From NCBI GenBank assembly GCA_947474705.1, contig CANJJS010000055.1, forward strand, positions 1-33,775: DNA of 33,775 nucleotides. Reading direction: 5' to 3'. Below the pieces are notes generated by a model, which saw only the letters and a program-made list of their open reading frames with translations, was not told the DNA's origin and did not search any database. Positions 16,904 to 24,101 of the stretch are shown here, in pieces. A program made the position numbers and the translations under genes. How positions within the stretch are numbered: position 1 is the first letter of the stretch; each line of letters starts with the position of its first letter. The stretch comes from Acetobacteraceae bacterium. Its GTDB lineage: Bacteria > Pseudomonadota > Alphaproteobacteria > Acetobacterales > Acetobacteraceae.

Positions 16904-17822
16904 GCACGTGCCCGCCAAAACACCGCCGGTTGGGGAAATTCGTGAAGCGGGGATGGATCACGGGCATTATCCGTTCCGCGCCTTGCCGGACGCGCCGGTG
17001 TTCGCCTGGCCGGGCGGAGCGCGGCTCGCCTTCACCGTCACTTTGGTGCTGGACCATTGGGAACTGGAACCGCCGCCGGGCGAAAGTCCGGACCCGCGGA
17101 TTGTCTCGCCACTGGGAAAATTCCATCCGGACTGGCTGACCTGGAGCCATCGGCTGTATGGCGCGCGCGTCGGAATCTTTCGCGTTTTGGAGGTGCTGGA
17201 CCGGTTCGGGATCCGGCCCAGCGTGGCGTTGGGGACGGAGGCGGCGAAGCGGTATCCGGAACTGGTGGACGCGCTGCTGCGTCGCGACGCGTGTTTCATG
17301 GCGCATGGGGATTTCGCGACGCGGCGCCTGACCAGCCGGACGCCGGACGAGACCGCCCGGATCGTGGCGGCGCGAGACATTTTGGCGGGGATCGTGGGCC
17401 AGGCGCCTTTGGGCTGGTGCGGTCAGGATTTTAACGAGTCGGCCGATACGCCCGCTCTGCTGGCGGAAGCTGGGTTCGAATACACGACAGATTGGGCGAA
17501 CGACGACCGGCCGTTCCTTTTGGGGCCTTATGACGGGCGCCATTTGGTGGCGCTGCCGCCTCAGCCGGAATGGAACGATCTGGAGTGCATGTGGTTACGC
17601 CGGGTCTCGCCGGCGGTATGGGCGGCGAACATCGTGGAGGCGTTCCGGACGCTGCACGCGGAGGGTGGCAATGTGTTCAACCTGACGCTGCATCCCTGGA
17701 TCGCCGGGCAGGCGCATCGCATTCGTTATTTGCGAGAGGCGTTGCATGGGATCATGGGTGTTCCGGGCGTTTGGCACGCGACGACGGACGAGGTGGCGGC
17801 GGCGGCGCGGGCTCGGTTATAA
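16896..17822 (+). CDS. NodB-fold polysaccharide deacetylase-family hydrolase, paralogue 2 (PuuE-like)
   Basis: 308 residues from the ATG at 16896, 8 nt inside the preceding gene, with GGGAGG 7 nt upstream. A second ATG at 16953 aligns better with the start of paralogue 1 and is a fair alternative. Shared with the neighbour: WPGGARLAFT, GARVGIFRVLEVLDRFGI, FMAHGDFATRR, GFEYTTDWANDDRPF and LHPWIAGQAHRIRYLREAL. Motif 1 reads LVLDHWEL instead of TFDDG, again lacking the metal-binding pair. It arose by tandem duplication and then diverged, so the pair may form a heteromer or act on successive substrates. It ends 30 nt before the convergent PhyH gene. Confidence 0.84.
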   Translation: MVEHVPAKTPPVGEIREAGMDHGHYPFRALPDAPVFAWPGGARLAFTVTLVLDHWELEPPPGESPDPRIVSPLGKFHPDWLTWSHRLYGARVGIFRVLEVLDRFGIRPSVALGTEAAKRYPELVDALLRRDACFMAHGDFATRRLTSRTPDETARIVAARDILAGIVGQAPLGWCGQDFNESADTPALLAEAGFEYTTDWANDDRPFLLGPYDGRHLVALPPQPEWNDLECMWLRRVSPAVWAANIVEAFRTLHAEGGNVFNLTLHPWIAGQAHRIRYLREALHGIMGVPGVWHATTDEVAAAARARL

Positions 17823-17852
17823 TCCCGGCCGGCCGCCCCGAACGCCCCCTGC

Positions 17853-18650
17853 TCAGGCCGCCTTCCGCTCCCGTTCCCGCGCCAGCCGCGCCAGCGCGCC
17901 TTCGTCCGTCGGAACAATCGGCGAGAAATCCGTATGCGCGATCCATTCCTTCCGCGTTGGCGTCCGGATGTAATTCGAAACCGCGTTCAACGTGAGATAC
18001 ACGATCTTCCGCGGATAAGGCGTGATATTTCCGGCGGACCCGTGCACCAAATTGCCGTGGAACATCAGCAGCCCGCCCGGCTTCCCGGTCGGCGCCACCA
18101 CGCCGCCTTTGTCGACGAGTTTCGTCACCACGTCCTCGTCCAGCGTCCACAACGGATACGATGTCGTGGTCGTATCGTGTTCCGCTTCCAGCACCCCGAT
18201 CGTATGGCTGCGCGGCACCAGCATCAGCGGTCCGTTGATCGGCATGACCTCGTCGAGGAACACCGCGATGTTCATTGCCTTCGGCTCCGGCATACCATCG
18301 TCGCGAGCCCAGGTGCCGTAGTCCTGGTGCCATTGCCAGACATCGCCGGTGAAGGAGGCTTTGGCGTTGATTTTGAACTGGTGCATGTACACCTGCTCGC
18401 CGAAGATCTGCTCGATCGGATCGATCATCCGCGGATGGCGCGCCAGCAGCCCGAACGCGTCGTTATAAAGATGCGCGGCGAAGGCGGTGCGAGGCGCGCC
18501 GGAGCGTTCCCGCCAGACTTCGGGGCGGTCGTGCCGGTAGATCTCGACGGCTTCCTCGCGCAGGAACGCGCATTCTTCTTCCGTGAAGGTGTCCGGCAGA
18601 AACAGGAAACCTTCCTCGTGGAAGTGACGGATTTGTTCTGGCGTCAACAT
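17853..18650 (-). CDS. Phytanoyl-CoA dioxygenase (PhyH)-family oxygenase
   Basis: 265 residues from the ATG at 18650, with AAGGAG 9 nt upstream inside the end of the FAD gene. The longer frame to 19985 is antisense-frame read-through of that gene and is rejected. It is an Fe(II)/2-oxoglutarate enzyme: H108 and D110 in WQWHQDYGTWA, H203 in GNLVHGSAGN, and R214 in PYPRKIVYLT for 2-oxoglutarate. The N-terminus LTPEQIRHFHEEGFLFLPD is typical of PhyH/EctD-like enzymes. It is a cytoplasmic hydroxylase of unknown substrate. It lies 14 nt downstream of the FAD-linked dehydrogenase and is co-transcribed with it, so the hydroxylated product could be a 2-hydroxyacid that the neighbour oxidises. Confidence 0.92.
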   Translation of the reverse strand: MLTPEQIRHFHEEGFLFLPDTFTEEECAFLREEAVEIYRHDRPEVWRERSGAPRTAFAAHLYNDAFGLLARHPRMIDPIEQIFGEQVYMHQFKINAKASFTGDVWQWHQDYGTWARDDGMPEPKAMNIAVFLDEVMPINGPLMLVPRSHTIGVLEAEHDTTTTSYPLWTLDEDVVTKLVDKGGVVAPTGKPGGLLMFHGNLVHGSAGNITPYPRKIVYLTLNAVSNYIRTPTRKEWIAHTDFSPIVPTDEGALARLARERERKAA

Positions 18651-18664
18651 CGGTGTCGTCTCCT

Positions 18665-20104
18665 TCACGGAAGTACCTTGCCGGGGTTCATCAGTCCCAA
18701 CGGATCGAGCGCGTCCTTGATCCGGCGCATCAGCGCGAGTTCCGCGCCGCCGCGCCAGTCCGGCATCATATAGGGTTTCAGCTTGCCGATCCCATGTTCG
18801 GCGGAGAAGCTGCCATCGTATTTCCGCACGACTTCGTTCACGGTTTCCATGATCGGGTGGTCCTGATCCAGGAACCAGGCGGGATCGGCGCCCACGGGCT
18901 GTTCCAGATTGAAATGAATATTCCCGTCGCCCATGTGCCCGAACGGCACGCAGCGCACGCCCGGGATCAGCTTTTCGCAAGCGGCGGTGGCCTCGTCGAT
19001 GAAAGCCGGCACTTTCGACACGGGCACGGAGACGTCGTTCTTGACGCTCGCGCCCTCGCGCTTCTGCGCTTCCGAGTGTTCCTCGCGCAGCCGCCAGATC
19101 GCGGCCCGCTGCGCCTCGGATTCCGCGATCGCCGCGTCCTGGACGACCCCGTCCGTCAGCGCGCCTTCCAGCACGAACTCCAGCGAGGCCCGCAAGCCCG
19201 CGTTCGGCCGCGGCGTCGCCAGTTCCACCAGCACATAGAATGGCGCGGGCTTTTCCACGGGGAGCGCCGCGTTCGGAATATGCTTCAGCACGAAGGACGT
19301 CCCGAGCCCCGACATCAACTCGAAGGCGCTGATCGCCGCGGCGTCGTGCGCCTGCACCCGCGCGAAGAGTTCCAGCGCGTCCGCCGCCGTCGCGACCGCG
19401 CAGAACGCCACCGCCGTCTCCTTGGGTTGCGGCACCAGTTTCAACACGGCGGCGGTGATGATGCCCAAAGTCCCCTCGGACCCCACGAACAACTGCCGCA
19501 GGCAATAGCCGGTATTGTCCTTCCGCAGCCGCCGCAGCCCGTTCCAGATGGTGCCGTCCGGCAGCACCGCCTCCAGCCCCAGCACCAGATCCCGCGCGTT
19601 GCCGTAACGCACCGTATTGTTGCCGCCCGCGTTCACCGCCAGCACGCCGCCAATCTGCGCGGTGCCCTCGGACGAGATCGACAGCGGCAGCAAACAGCCC
19701 TTCTCCGCCGCGAAATTCTGCGCCGCCTTCAGCGTCACCCCCGCCTCGATCGTCAGCGTCATGTCCACGGGATCGATATCCCGGACCCGGTTCAGCCGCG
19801 CCGTGCTCAGCACCAGCTCCGACCCATCCTCGTTCGGCACGGCCCCGCCGACCATCGACGTATTGCCGCCCTGCGTCACGATCGGCACCCCCGCCGCGAC
19901 ACAGAGTTTCACGACGGCGGCGACTTCGTCCGTATTCCCGGGCCGGATGACCGCGCTGGTCCGGCCCTTGTACAGGCGCCGCCAATCCTCCGACGCCGCC
20001 GCGGTATCGGACGCATCGGTCAGAATCCCGCGATCCCCAACCACGGCGCGAATGGCGTCGAGCAAGCCCGGCGTGATGGCGGAAACAGTCGCGGCGTCAG
20101 GCAT
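18665..20104 (-). CDS. FAD-linked D-2-hydroxyacid dehydrogenase (GlcD/D2HGDH-like)
   Basis: 479 residues from the ATG at 20104, with GGAG 8 nt upstream. The N-terminal PCMH-type FAD domain shows GRTSAVIRPGNTDEVAAVV, VTQGGNTSMVGGAVP (about 73-87), the SSEGTAQIGGVLAVNAGG core and FVGSEGTLGIITA. The C-terminal FAD-oxidase domain shows the metal-binding GHMGDGNIHFN (about 386-396) and SAEHGIGKLK, ending LMNPGKVLP. The family oxidises D-lactate, D-2-hydroxyglutarate or glycolate and passes electrons on to an ETF or quinone. Together with the hydroxyacid dehydrogenase at 15021, the block has two enzymes for 2-hydroxyacids. It is the first gene of a two-gene minus-strand unit; structured repeat B lies just upstream. 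Confidence 0.92.
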   Translation of the reverse strand: MPDAATVSAITPGLLDAIRAVVGDRGILTDASDTAAASEDWRRLYKGRTSAVIRPGNTDEVAAVVKLCVAAGVPIVTQGGNTSMVGGAVPNEDGSELVLSTARLNRVRDIDPVDMTLTIEAGVTLKAAQNFAAEKGCLLPLSISSEGTAQIGGVLAVNAGGNNTVRYGNARDLVLGLEAVLPDGTIWNGLRRLRKDNTGYCLRQLFVGSEGTLGIITAAVLKLVPQPKETAVAFCAVATAADALELFARVQAHDAAAISAFELMSGLGTSFVLKHIPNAALPVEKPAPFYVLVELATPRPNAGLRASLEFVLEGALTDGVVQDAAIAESEAQRAAIWRLREEHSEAQKREGASVKNDVSVPVSKVPAFIDEATAACEKLIPGVRCVPFGHMGDGNIHFNLEQPVGADPAWFLDQDHPIMETVNEVVRKYDGSFSAEHGIGKLKPYMMPDWRGGAELALMRRIKDALDPLGLMNPGKVLP

Positions 20105-20221
20105 GGCGGGCTCCAAAAACCGGGAGGGAAACGAACCAACACAGCTTTAGACCACCACCCCCCCGCCGCGAAATCCCCCGCGGGTGGGTGCCCGAGGTCA
20201 CCGGGGGCGGATGTTCAGGCC

Positions 20222-20451
20222 CTGGGGCGCTGCCCCAGACCCCGCGGGGGGCTCTGCCCCCTCAACCCCCGCCAAGGCAGGGCCTTGGATGCCGTCTCTT
20301 TGGGGTGTTTGAAGCAGGGGGGCCTACGGTGGCTGTGCAACAGCCTCGGATGGACCCCCTGCTTCAAACACCCCAATTAAATGGGTCCAGGGCCCCCGCC
20401 CTGGTGGGGTCGAGGGGCGAAGCCCTCGTGGGGTCCGGGGCGGAGCCCCGG
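20222..20451. repeat. Structured repeat, copy B (hairpin chain with variable 22-bp stem)
   Basis: It has the same plan as 13814-14039. Small hairpins are at 20222-20238 (CTGGGGC-GCT-GCCCCAG), 20247-20261 (GGGGGC-TCT-GCCCCC) and 20272-20288 (CCAAGGC-AGG-GCCTTGG). The large perfect 22-bp stem is 20300-20321 with 20355-20376, with a 33-nt loop that holds its own hairpin GGCTGT-GCA-ACAGCC. Then come 20387-20404 (CCAGGGC-CCCC-GCCCTGG), 20411-20428 (CGAGGG-GCGAAG-CCCTCG) and 20435-20451 (CCGGGGC-GGA-GCCCCGG). Both big stems begin TTGGGG at the base, but the remaining 16 bp differ. It lies upstream of the FAD dehydrogenase and just after the SARP regulator stop; the rest of the 20105-20483 gap is C-rich sequence with no visible gene. 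Confidence 0.85.
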
Positions 20452-20483
20452 GGCTTCAACATCAACCCCCGACGACCTCAGGC

Positions 20484-22466
20484 TCACCCCTCGGCCAGCC
20501 CGCCGCCGCGAAGGCCTTCCGCGTATCGCGCCACATCCTCCGGCCGTGTCAGCGGCGAGCGCCTGATCGCGTCGCGCACGGTAAAGCCCGGCTCCAGCTT
20601 CAGCAGCCGTGCCCGCACATCCGCGGCTTCCCGCTCGCACCCCAGATTCCCCAGCGCCGCCAAATGCGCCTTGAAGGCGGAGGAAAACCACGGATTCAAC
20701 TCAATCGCCGCGCGGCCCGCCGCCGCCGCCGCCTCGAACTCCCCGCGCAACAAATGCGGAGTCACGATCGCCGCCTGAAAGAAAAACAGATGCGGATCCG
20801 ACGGCGACAGCTCGATCGCCTGCCGCATCCGGGCGATCGCCGTATCGTGCGCCCCCAGATAACTGTGGGAGAAACCTGAAAAACACCACGCGATGGCCAG
20901 GTTCGGGTTCAGCGAAATCGCCCGGTCGTGCAACACCGTCGCCTCTGACGGCCGCTTCATCAGGAAGCCGCGGACATGGCCCGCCAAAGTCAAAGCGCGC
21001 GCGTCGTTGGGATCCAGAGAAACCGCGGTATCCGCCAGCGCCGCCGCGCGAGTCGCCGCCCCCTCTGGGTCCGGCGCCCAACCCTGTCCGACCAGGAACA
21101 AATGCCAGTACGCATACCAGGCCATGGCGTCCGTTTGACCCGGATCGGCCTTCAACGCGGCTTCCAACAACGCCCCCGCGCCATGAAACGCCAGCCGGTC
21201 GAGCCGGTAAATCGCGGGCACCGCGCGTAACACCAGTTCGCGGGGGGACGCGGTGCGCGGATTGCCGCTGGCGGCGCGCTCGCCCTCGCGGATCAGCAGT
21301 TCGGGATCGATTTGCGCCACGATCGCGGCGCCGACCTCTTCCTGGATGGTCAGCGTATCGCCGCCGGCGCGGTCGAACCGATTGGCCCAGATCACCTCGC
21401 CACCCAACCGCAGATCCAGCAGCCGGACGATGATGCGCAGCCGGTCGCCGCCGCGCTGAATCGTGCCGTCCAGCACCAGATCCAGATCGATATCCGGCCA
21501 GTTCATCCGCTCTTCGTCGATATCGCCCGCGAGCGCCGCCATCGAACTGACCGAAACGCAGGAAATCCACCGGAACCGCGACAGCGCCGTCGTGATCTCC
21601 TCCGCGAGCCCGGCGGCGAGGTCGTCGTCGCCATGCCCGCCAATGACCCGCATGCGGCGAATGCCCAGCCGCAAACCCGATCGGACGGCCCCGGATTCGG
21701 ACTGTCCCGGCTCGCCCCGTCCGCGTGGGCGGTCCCGGGCGGGCACCTGAACCTTCGCCAGAAAATCCGCCATGTCCGGCGGAGGCGGACGGTCCGTCGC
21801 AAGCCCGGTGGCCTCGCGCCATTGTTCCACCGCGAACAGCGCCGCGGCCCGGTCGCCGGCCTCGTGATGCCCCTGGATCAAAGCGCGCCACGCCGCGTCG
21901 TGCGCCGGATCGATCCGCAACAGCGCCCGCGCGATGGTCATCGTCTCCGGCCCGGCGGGCGCGTCCCGCAGCAGGCTCTCACCCGCCGCGCCGGCATGGG
22001 CGCGCAACCGGAGGCGCTCCGTCCGCGTCCATTCGTCGAAGGCCGGGTCGAGCCCGCCCAGATCCTCCAAAAACCCTTCGCGCATCAGGCTCAACAAGGC
22101 GTCTTTCGGCGCCATCGGCCCGATGGCATCCACCGCGTCGACGGAAATGTCGCGGGGACCGAAGGCCAGATGATGCCGCTCGGCCACCAGCACCTTGGTC
22201 CAGGCCGGGCCGGGCGCGTCCTGAAGTTCGTGGACGGCCTGGCGGAGCGAGGCGCGGGCCTGCTCTCGTTCCCGCTGACTCCACAACAATCCGGTAAGGT
22301 CCATGCGCAGAACGGGTTTGGGCGCGTTCAGCGCCAGCACGGCCACCACCGCCCGGGTCTTCCGCGACCTGGGCAAATAATCCGCGCCACGGGAATCGCG
22401 GATCGACATCCCGCCGAACAAGCGGATTCGCAGCAATGGTTCCCCGTTCGACTCGGCTCGATCCAT
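20484..22466 (-). CDS. SARP/BTAD-type transcriptional regulator with TolB-like and TPR domains
   Basis: 660 residues from the ATG at 22466. Residues of about 10-95 resemble the OmpR/SARP winged helix (LLRIRLFGGMSIRDSRG, SRKTRAVVAVLALN, LLWSQREREQARASLRQAV). Residues 100-235 form a BTAD-like helical repeat (AWRALIQGHHEAGDRAAALF). About 265-375 is a TolB/FlgO-like domain found in CadC- and cyclase-type regulators (AAGLAEEITTALSRF, LVLDGTIQRGGDRLRIIVRL). The C-terminal 250 residues are TPRs (AISLNPNLAIAWCFSG, AIELSPSDPHLFFFQ). There is no membrane segment, so it should be a cytoplasmic DNA-binding activator sensing a protein or ligand through the repeats. It is divergent from the YeiH exporter, which is a plausible target, but this is inferred from position only. 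Confidence 0.85.
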   Translation of the reverse strand: MDRAESNGEPLLRIRLFGGMSIRDSRGADYLPRSRKTRAVVAVLALNAPKPVLRMDLTGLLWSQREREQARASLRQAVHELQDAPGPAWTKVLVAERHHLAFGPRDISVDAVDAIGPMAPKDALLSLMREGFLEDLGGLDPAFDEWTRTERLRLRAHAGAAGESLLRDAPAGPETMTIARALLRIDPAHDAAWRALIQGHHEAGDRAAALFAVEQWREATGLATDRPPPPDMADFLAKVQVPARDRPRGRGEPGQSESGAVRSGLRLGIRRMRVIGGHGDDDLAAGLAEEITTALSRFRWISCVSVSSMAALAGDIDEERMNWPDIDLDLVLDGTIQRGGDRLRIIVRLLDLRLGGEVIWANRFDRAGGDTLTIQEEVGAAIVAQIDPELLIREGERAASGNPRTASPRELVLRAVPAIYRLDRLAFHGAGALLEAALKADPGQTDAMAWYAYWHLFLVGQGWAPDPEGAATRAAALADTAVSLDPNDARALTLAGHVRGFLMKRPSEATVLHDRAISLNPNLAIAWCFSGFSHSYLGAHDTAIARMRQAIELSPSDPHLFFFQAAIVTPHLLRGEFEAAAAAGRAAIELNPWFSSAFKAHLAALGNLGCEREAADVRARLLKLEPGFTVRDAIRRSPLTRPEDVARYAEGLRGGGLAEG

Positions 22467-22804
22467 TTCCCCGCCAGATCTCGCGACCCGGCCGCTCCGT
22501 TCGACGCGGGCACCCGCCGGCCCGGCGTTCGGAACATGCCGTACCGTGTCTTATTGTTTCATTGCGTCAATTTTTCGCGAGGAATTGCGGTGATACCATC
22601 GTTAATTCGCTCGCATACAGGGGTCCGAAGCCGGAAACGCGTGTCCCGGCGCGAGACGCCATCGGCACGGGACAGGCGAGTGCCCTCCAGTGCCCGAGGA
22701 AAAGGGTTTTCTCCAAAACCCGCATCTCCCGCTTGTGCTATCGCGCCGCCATGCTCAAAATCGAAAAACAATCCGGGAAGCCGGCCCGAGGGAGAAAGAC
22801 CAGG
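22467..22804. promoter_or_regulatory. Divergent intergenic region, SARP regulator / YeiH exporter
   Basis: 338 nt with both promoters expected inside. The stretch 22545-22620 is clearly more AT-rich than its surroundings (TCTTATTGTTTCATTGCGTC, then TTAATTCGC) and is the likely promoter zone. On the minus strand a TTGACG box occurs at about 22565-22570, but no good -10 is spaced correctly. No small gene is convincing. Confidence 0.4.
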
Positions 22805-23863
22805 ATGACCGTCCCGCCGACCGCCACAGCCGCCGCGCGTTCTGGCCGCGAACTGCCCGGATGGGCGAAAATGCTGCCCGGTCTCGCGCTGTGCGCCGCG
22901 ATCGCCGGCGTGGCGCTGCTGGCGGGAAGAGCCATGCCGCTGGTCGGCGCGCCCCTGTTCGCGATCGCCATCGGCGTCGTTATCGCGAACACCATGGGCT
23001 CCACCCTGCCGCTGAAGGCCCTGAAAATCGGCGATATCTCCAAACTCGCGCTGAAATGCGGGATCGTCGTGCTGGGCGCCAGCCTGAACCTGGCGGATAT
23101 CGCCTCGACCGGCGGGAACTCGCTGCTCTTTCTCGGTCTGACCGTCCTCCTTGGCCTCGGCACCGCGCTCCTGCTGGGCCGTTCGATGGGTATCGACTGG
23201 CGTATTCGCTGCCTGATCGGCATGGGCACGACCATCTGCGGCGGCTCCGCCATCGCCGCCCTGGCGCCGGTCATCCGCGCCAAGGCCGAGGAAATCGCCT
23301 ACGCCGTCACCGTCGTCTTCTTCTTCAACATGATCGCCGTGTTCCTGTTCCCGCCCTTGGGCCACATGCTGATGCTGTCCGACAACGGCTTCGGCATCTG
23401 GACCGGCACCGCGGTGAACGACACCTCCGCCGTCGTCGCCGCCGGATTCGCCTTCAGCAACGAAGCCGGCACCGTCGCGACGATCGTGAAACTAACCCGC
23501 ACGACCCTGATCATCCCCCTGGTGATCGGCTTCGGCCTGGCCCTCCCCTGGCTCGACCCAGAAGCCGCGTCGAAACCGGACGTCCCCCTGGCGCGCCGGG
23601 TCTACGACGCCTTCCCCGTTTTCATCGTGCTGTTCGTCCTCGCCTCCGCCATCCAGACCCTGGGCCTTCTGGGAAGCCACGCCGCCGACATCCAACTCAT
23701 GGGCCGTTGGGTGATGGTGATCGCCCTGGCCGCGGTGGGCCTGCAAGGACACTGGCGCGCCTTCGTCGGCGCCGGCACCGGCCCGCTGGTTCTGGGCGCC
23801 GCCACCTGGGCCGCCGTCGCCTGCGGCAGTCTGGCGATGCAGGCCGCCACGAAACAGTGGTGA
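22805..23863 (+). CDS. YeiH-family putative sulfate/organic anion exporter
   Basis: 352 residues from the ATG at 22805, with GAGGGAG 11 nt upstream. An ATG at 22751 lacks a ribosome-binding site and would add basic residues. About ten hydrophobic segments are visible. Family signatures are MPLVGAPLFAIAIGVVIANT, KCGIVVLGASLNLADI, RCLIGMGTTICGGSAIAAL (the most conserved stretch), GIWTGTAVNDTSAVVAAGF and KLTRTTLIIPLV. The family is inner-membrane and named for a proposed sulfate exporter role, but evidence for substrate is thin. If sulfonates were degraded by the TauD and SsuD-like enzymes in this window, sulfite or sulfate export would fit; that link is inference. Confidence 0.9.
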   Translation: MTVPPTATAAARSGRELPGWAKMLPGLALCAAIAGVALLAGRAMPLVGAPLFAIAIGVVIANTMGSTLPLKALKIGDISKLALKCGIVVLGASLNLADIASTGGNSLLFLGLTVLLGLGTALLLGRSMGIDWRIRCLIGMGTTICGGSAIAALAPVIRAKAEEIAYAVTVVFFFNMIAVFLFPPLGHMLMLSDNGFGIWTGTAVNDTSAVVAAGFAFSNEAGTVATIVKLTRTTLIIPLVIGFGLALPWLDPEAASKPDVPLARRVYDAFPVFIVLFVLASAIQTLGLLGSHAADIQLMGRWVMVIALAAVGLQGHWRAFVGAGTGPLVLGAATWAAVACGSLAMQAATKQW

Positions 23864-23965
23864 GAAGAGCCGTCAGGCGACGCCCAGGCTGTAACGAAAC
23901 GGTCTGACGGGTTCTTTTGTGTCGCGGTCTGTCTCGTTTCGGCCCGCCCCGCTATCGTGTGCCGA

Positions 23966-23998
23966 GACCGGTCGTCCAACCGAGCCGGGCGATGACAG
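23966..23998 (+). repeat. Degenerate REP-like copy
   Basis: GACCGGTCGTCCAACCGAGC followed by CGGGCGATGACAG resembles the REP consensus at 8665 and 26854 but with a broken stem. It sits in the convergent YeiH/pnp gap. Confidence 0.35.
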
Positions 23999-24041
23999 GG
24001 ACAGAGCGTCCCGATGGGTCAATCTTTCGGGCGGCTGGCAT

Positions 24042-24077
24042 AAAACCAAAAATCCCCGCGGCAACCGCCGCGGGGAT
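24042..24077 (-). terminator. Intrinsic terminator of pnp
   Basis: An 11-bp perfect stem, 24052-24062 with 24067-24077 (core CCCCGCGGC/GCCGCGGGG), has a 4-nt loop. Read on the minus strand it is followed by TTTTTGGTTTT. It lies 25 nt after the pnp stop. This is the clearest rho-independent terminator in the window. Confidence 0.88.
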
Positions 24078-24101
24078 CCAGGCAACGTCCTTAAGAAAAA
24101 G

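Noticed and set aside
18651-19985. Long N-terminal extension of the PhyH gene on the minus strand
   Set aside because: It lies in a second frame of the FAD dehydrogenase gene and is glycine/arginine-rich noise. The ATG at 18650 has a good ribosome-binding site.
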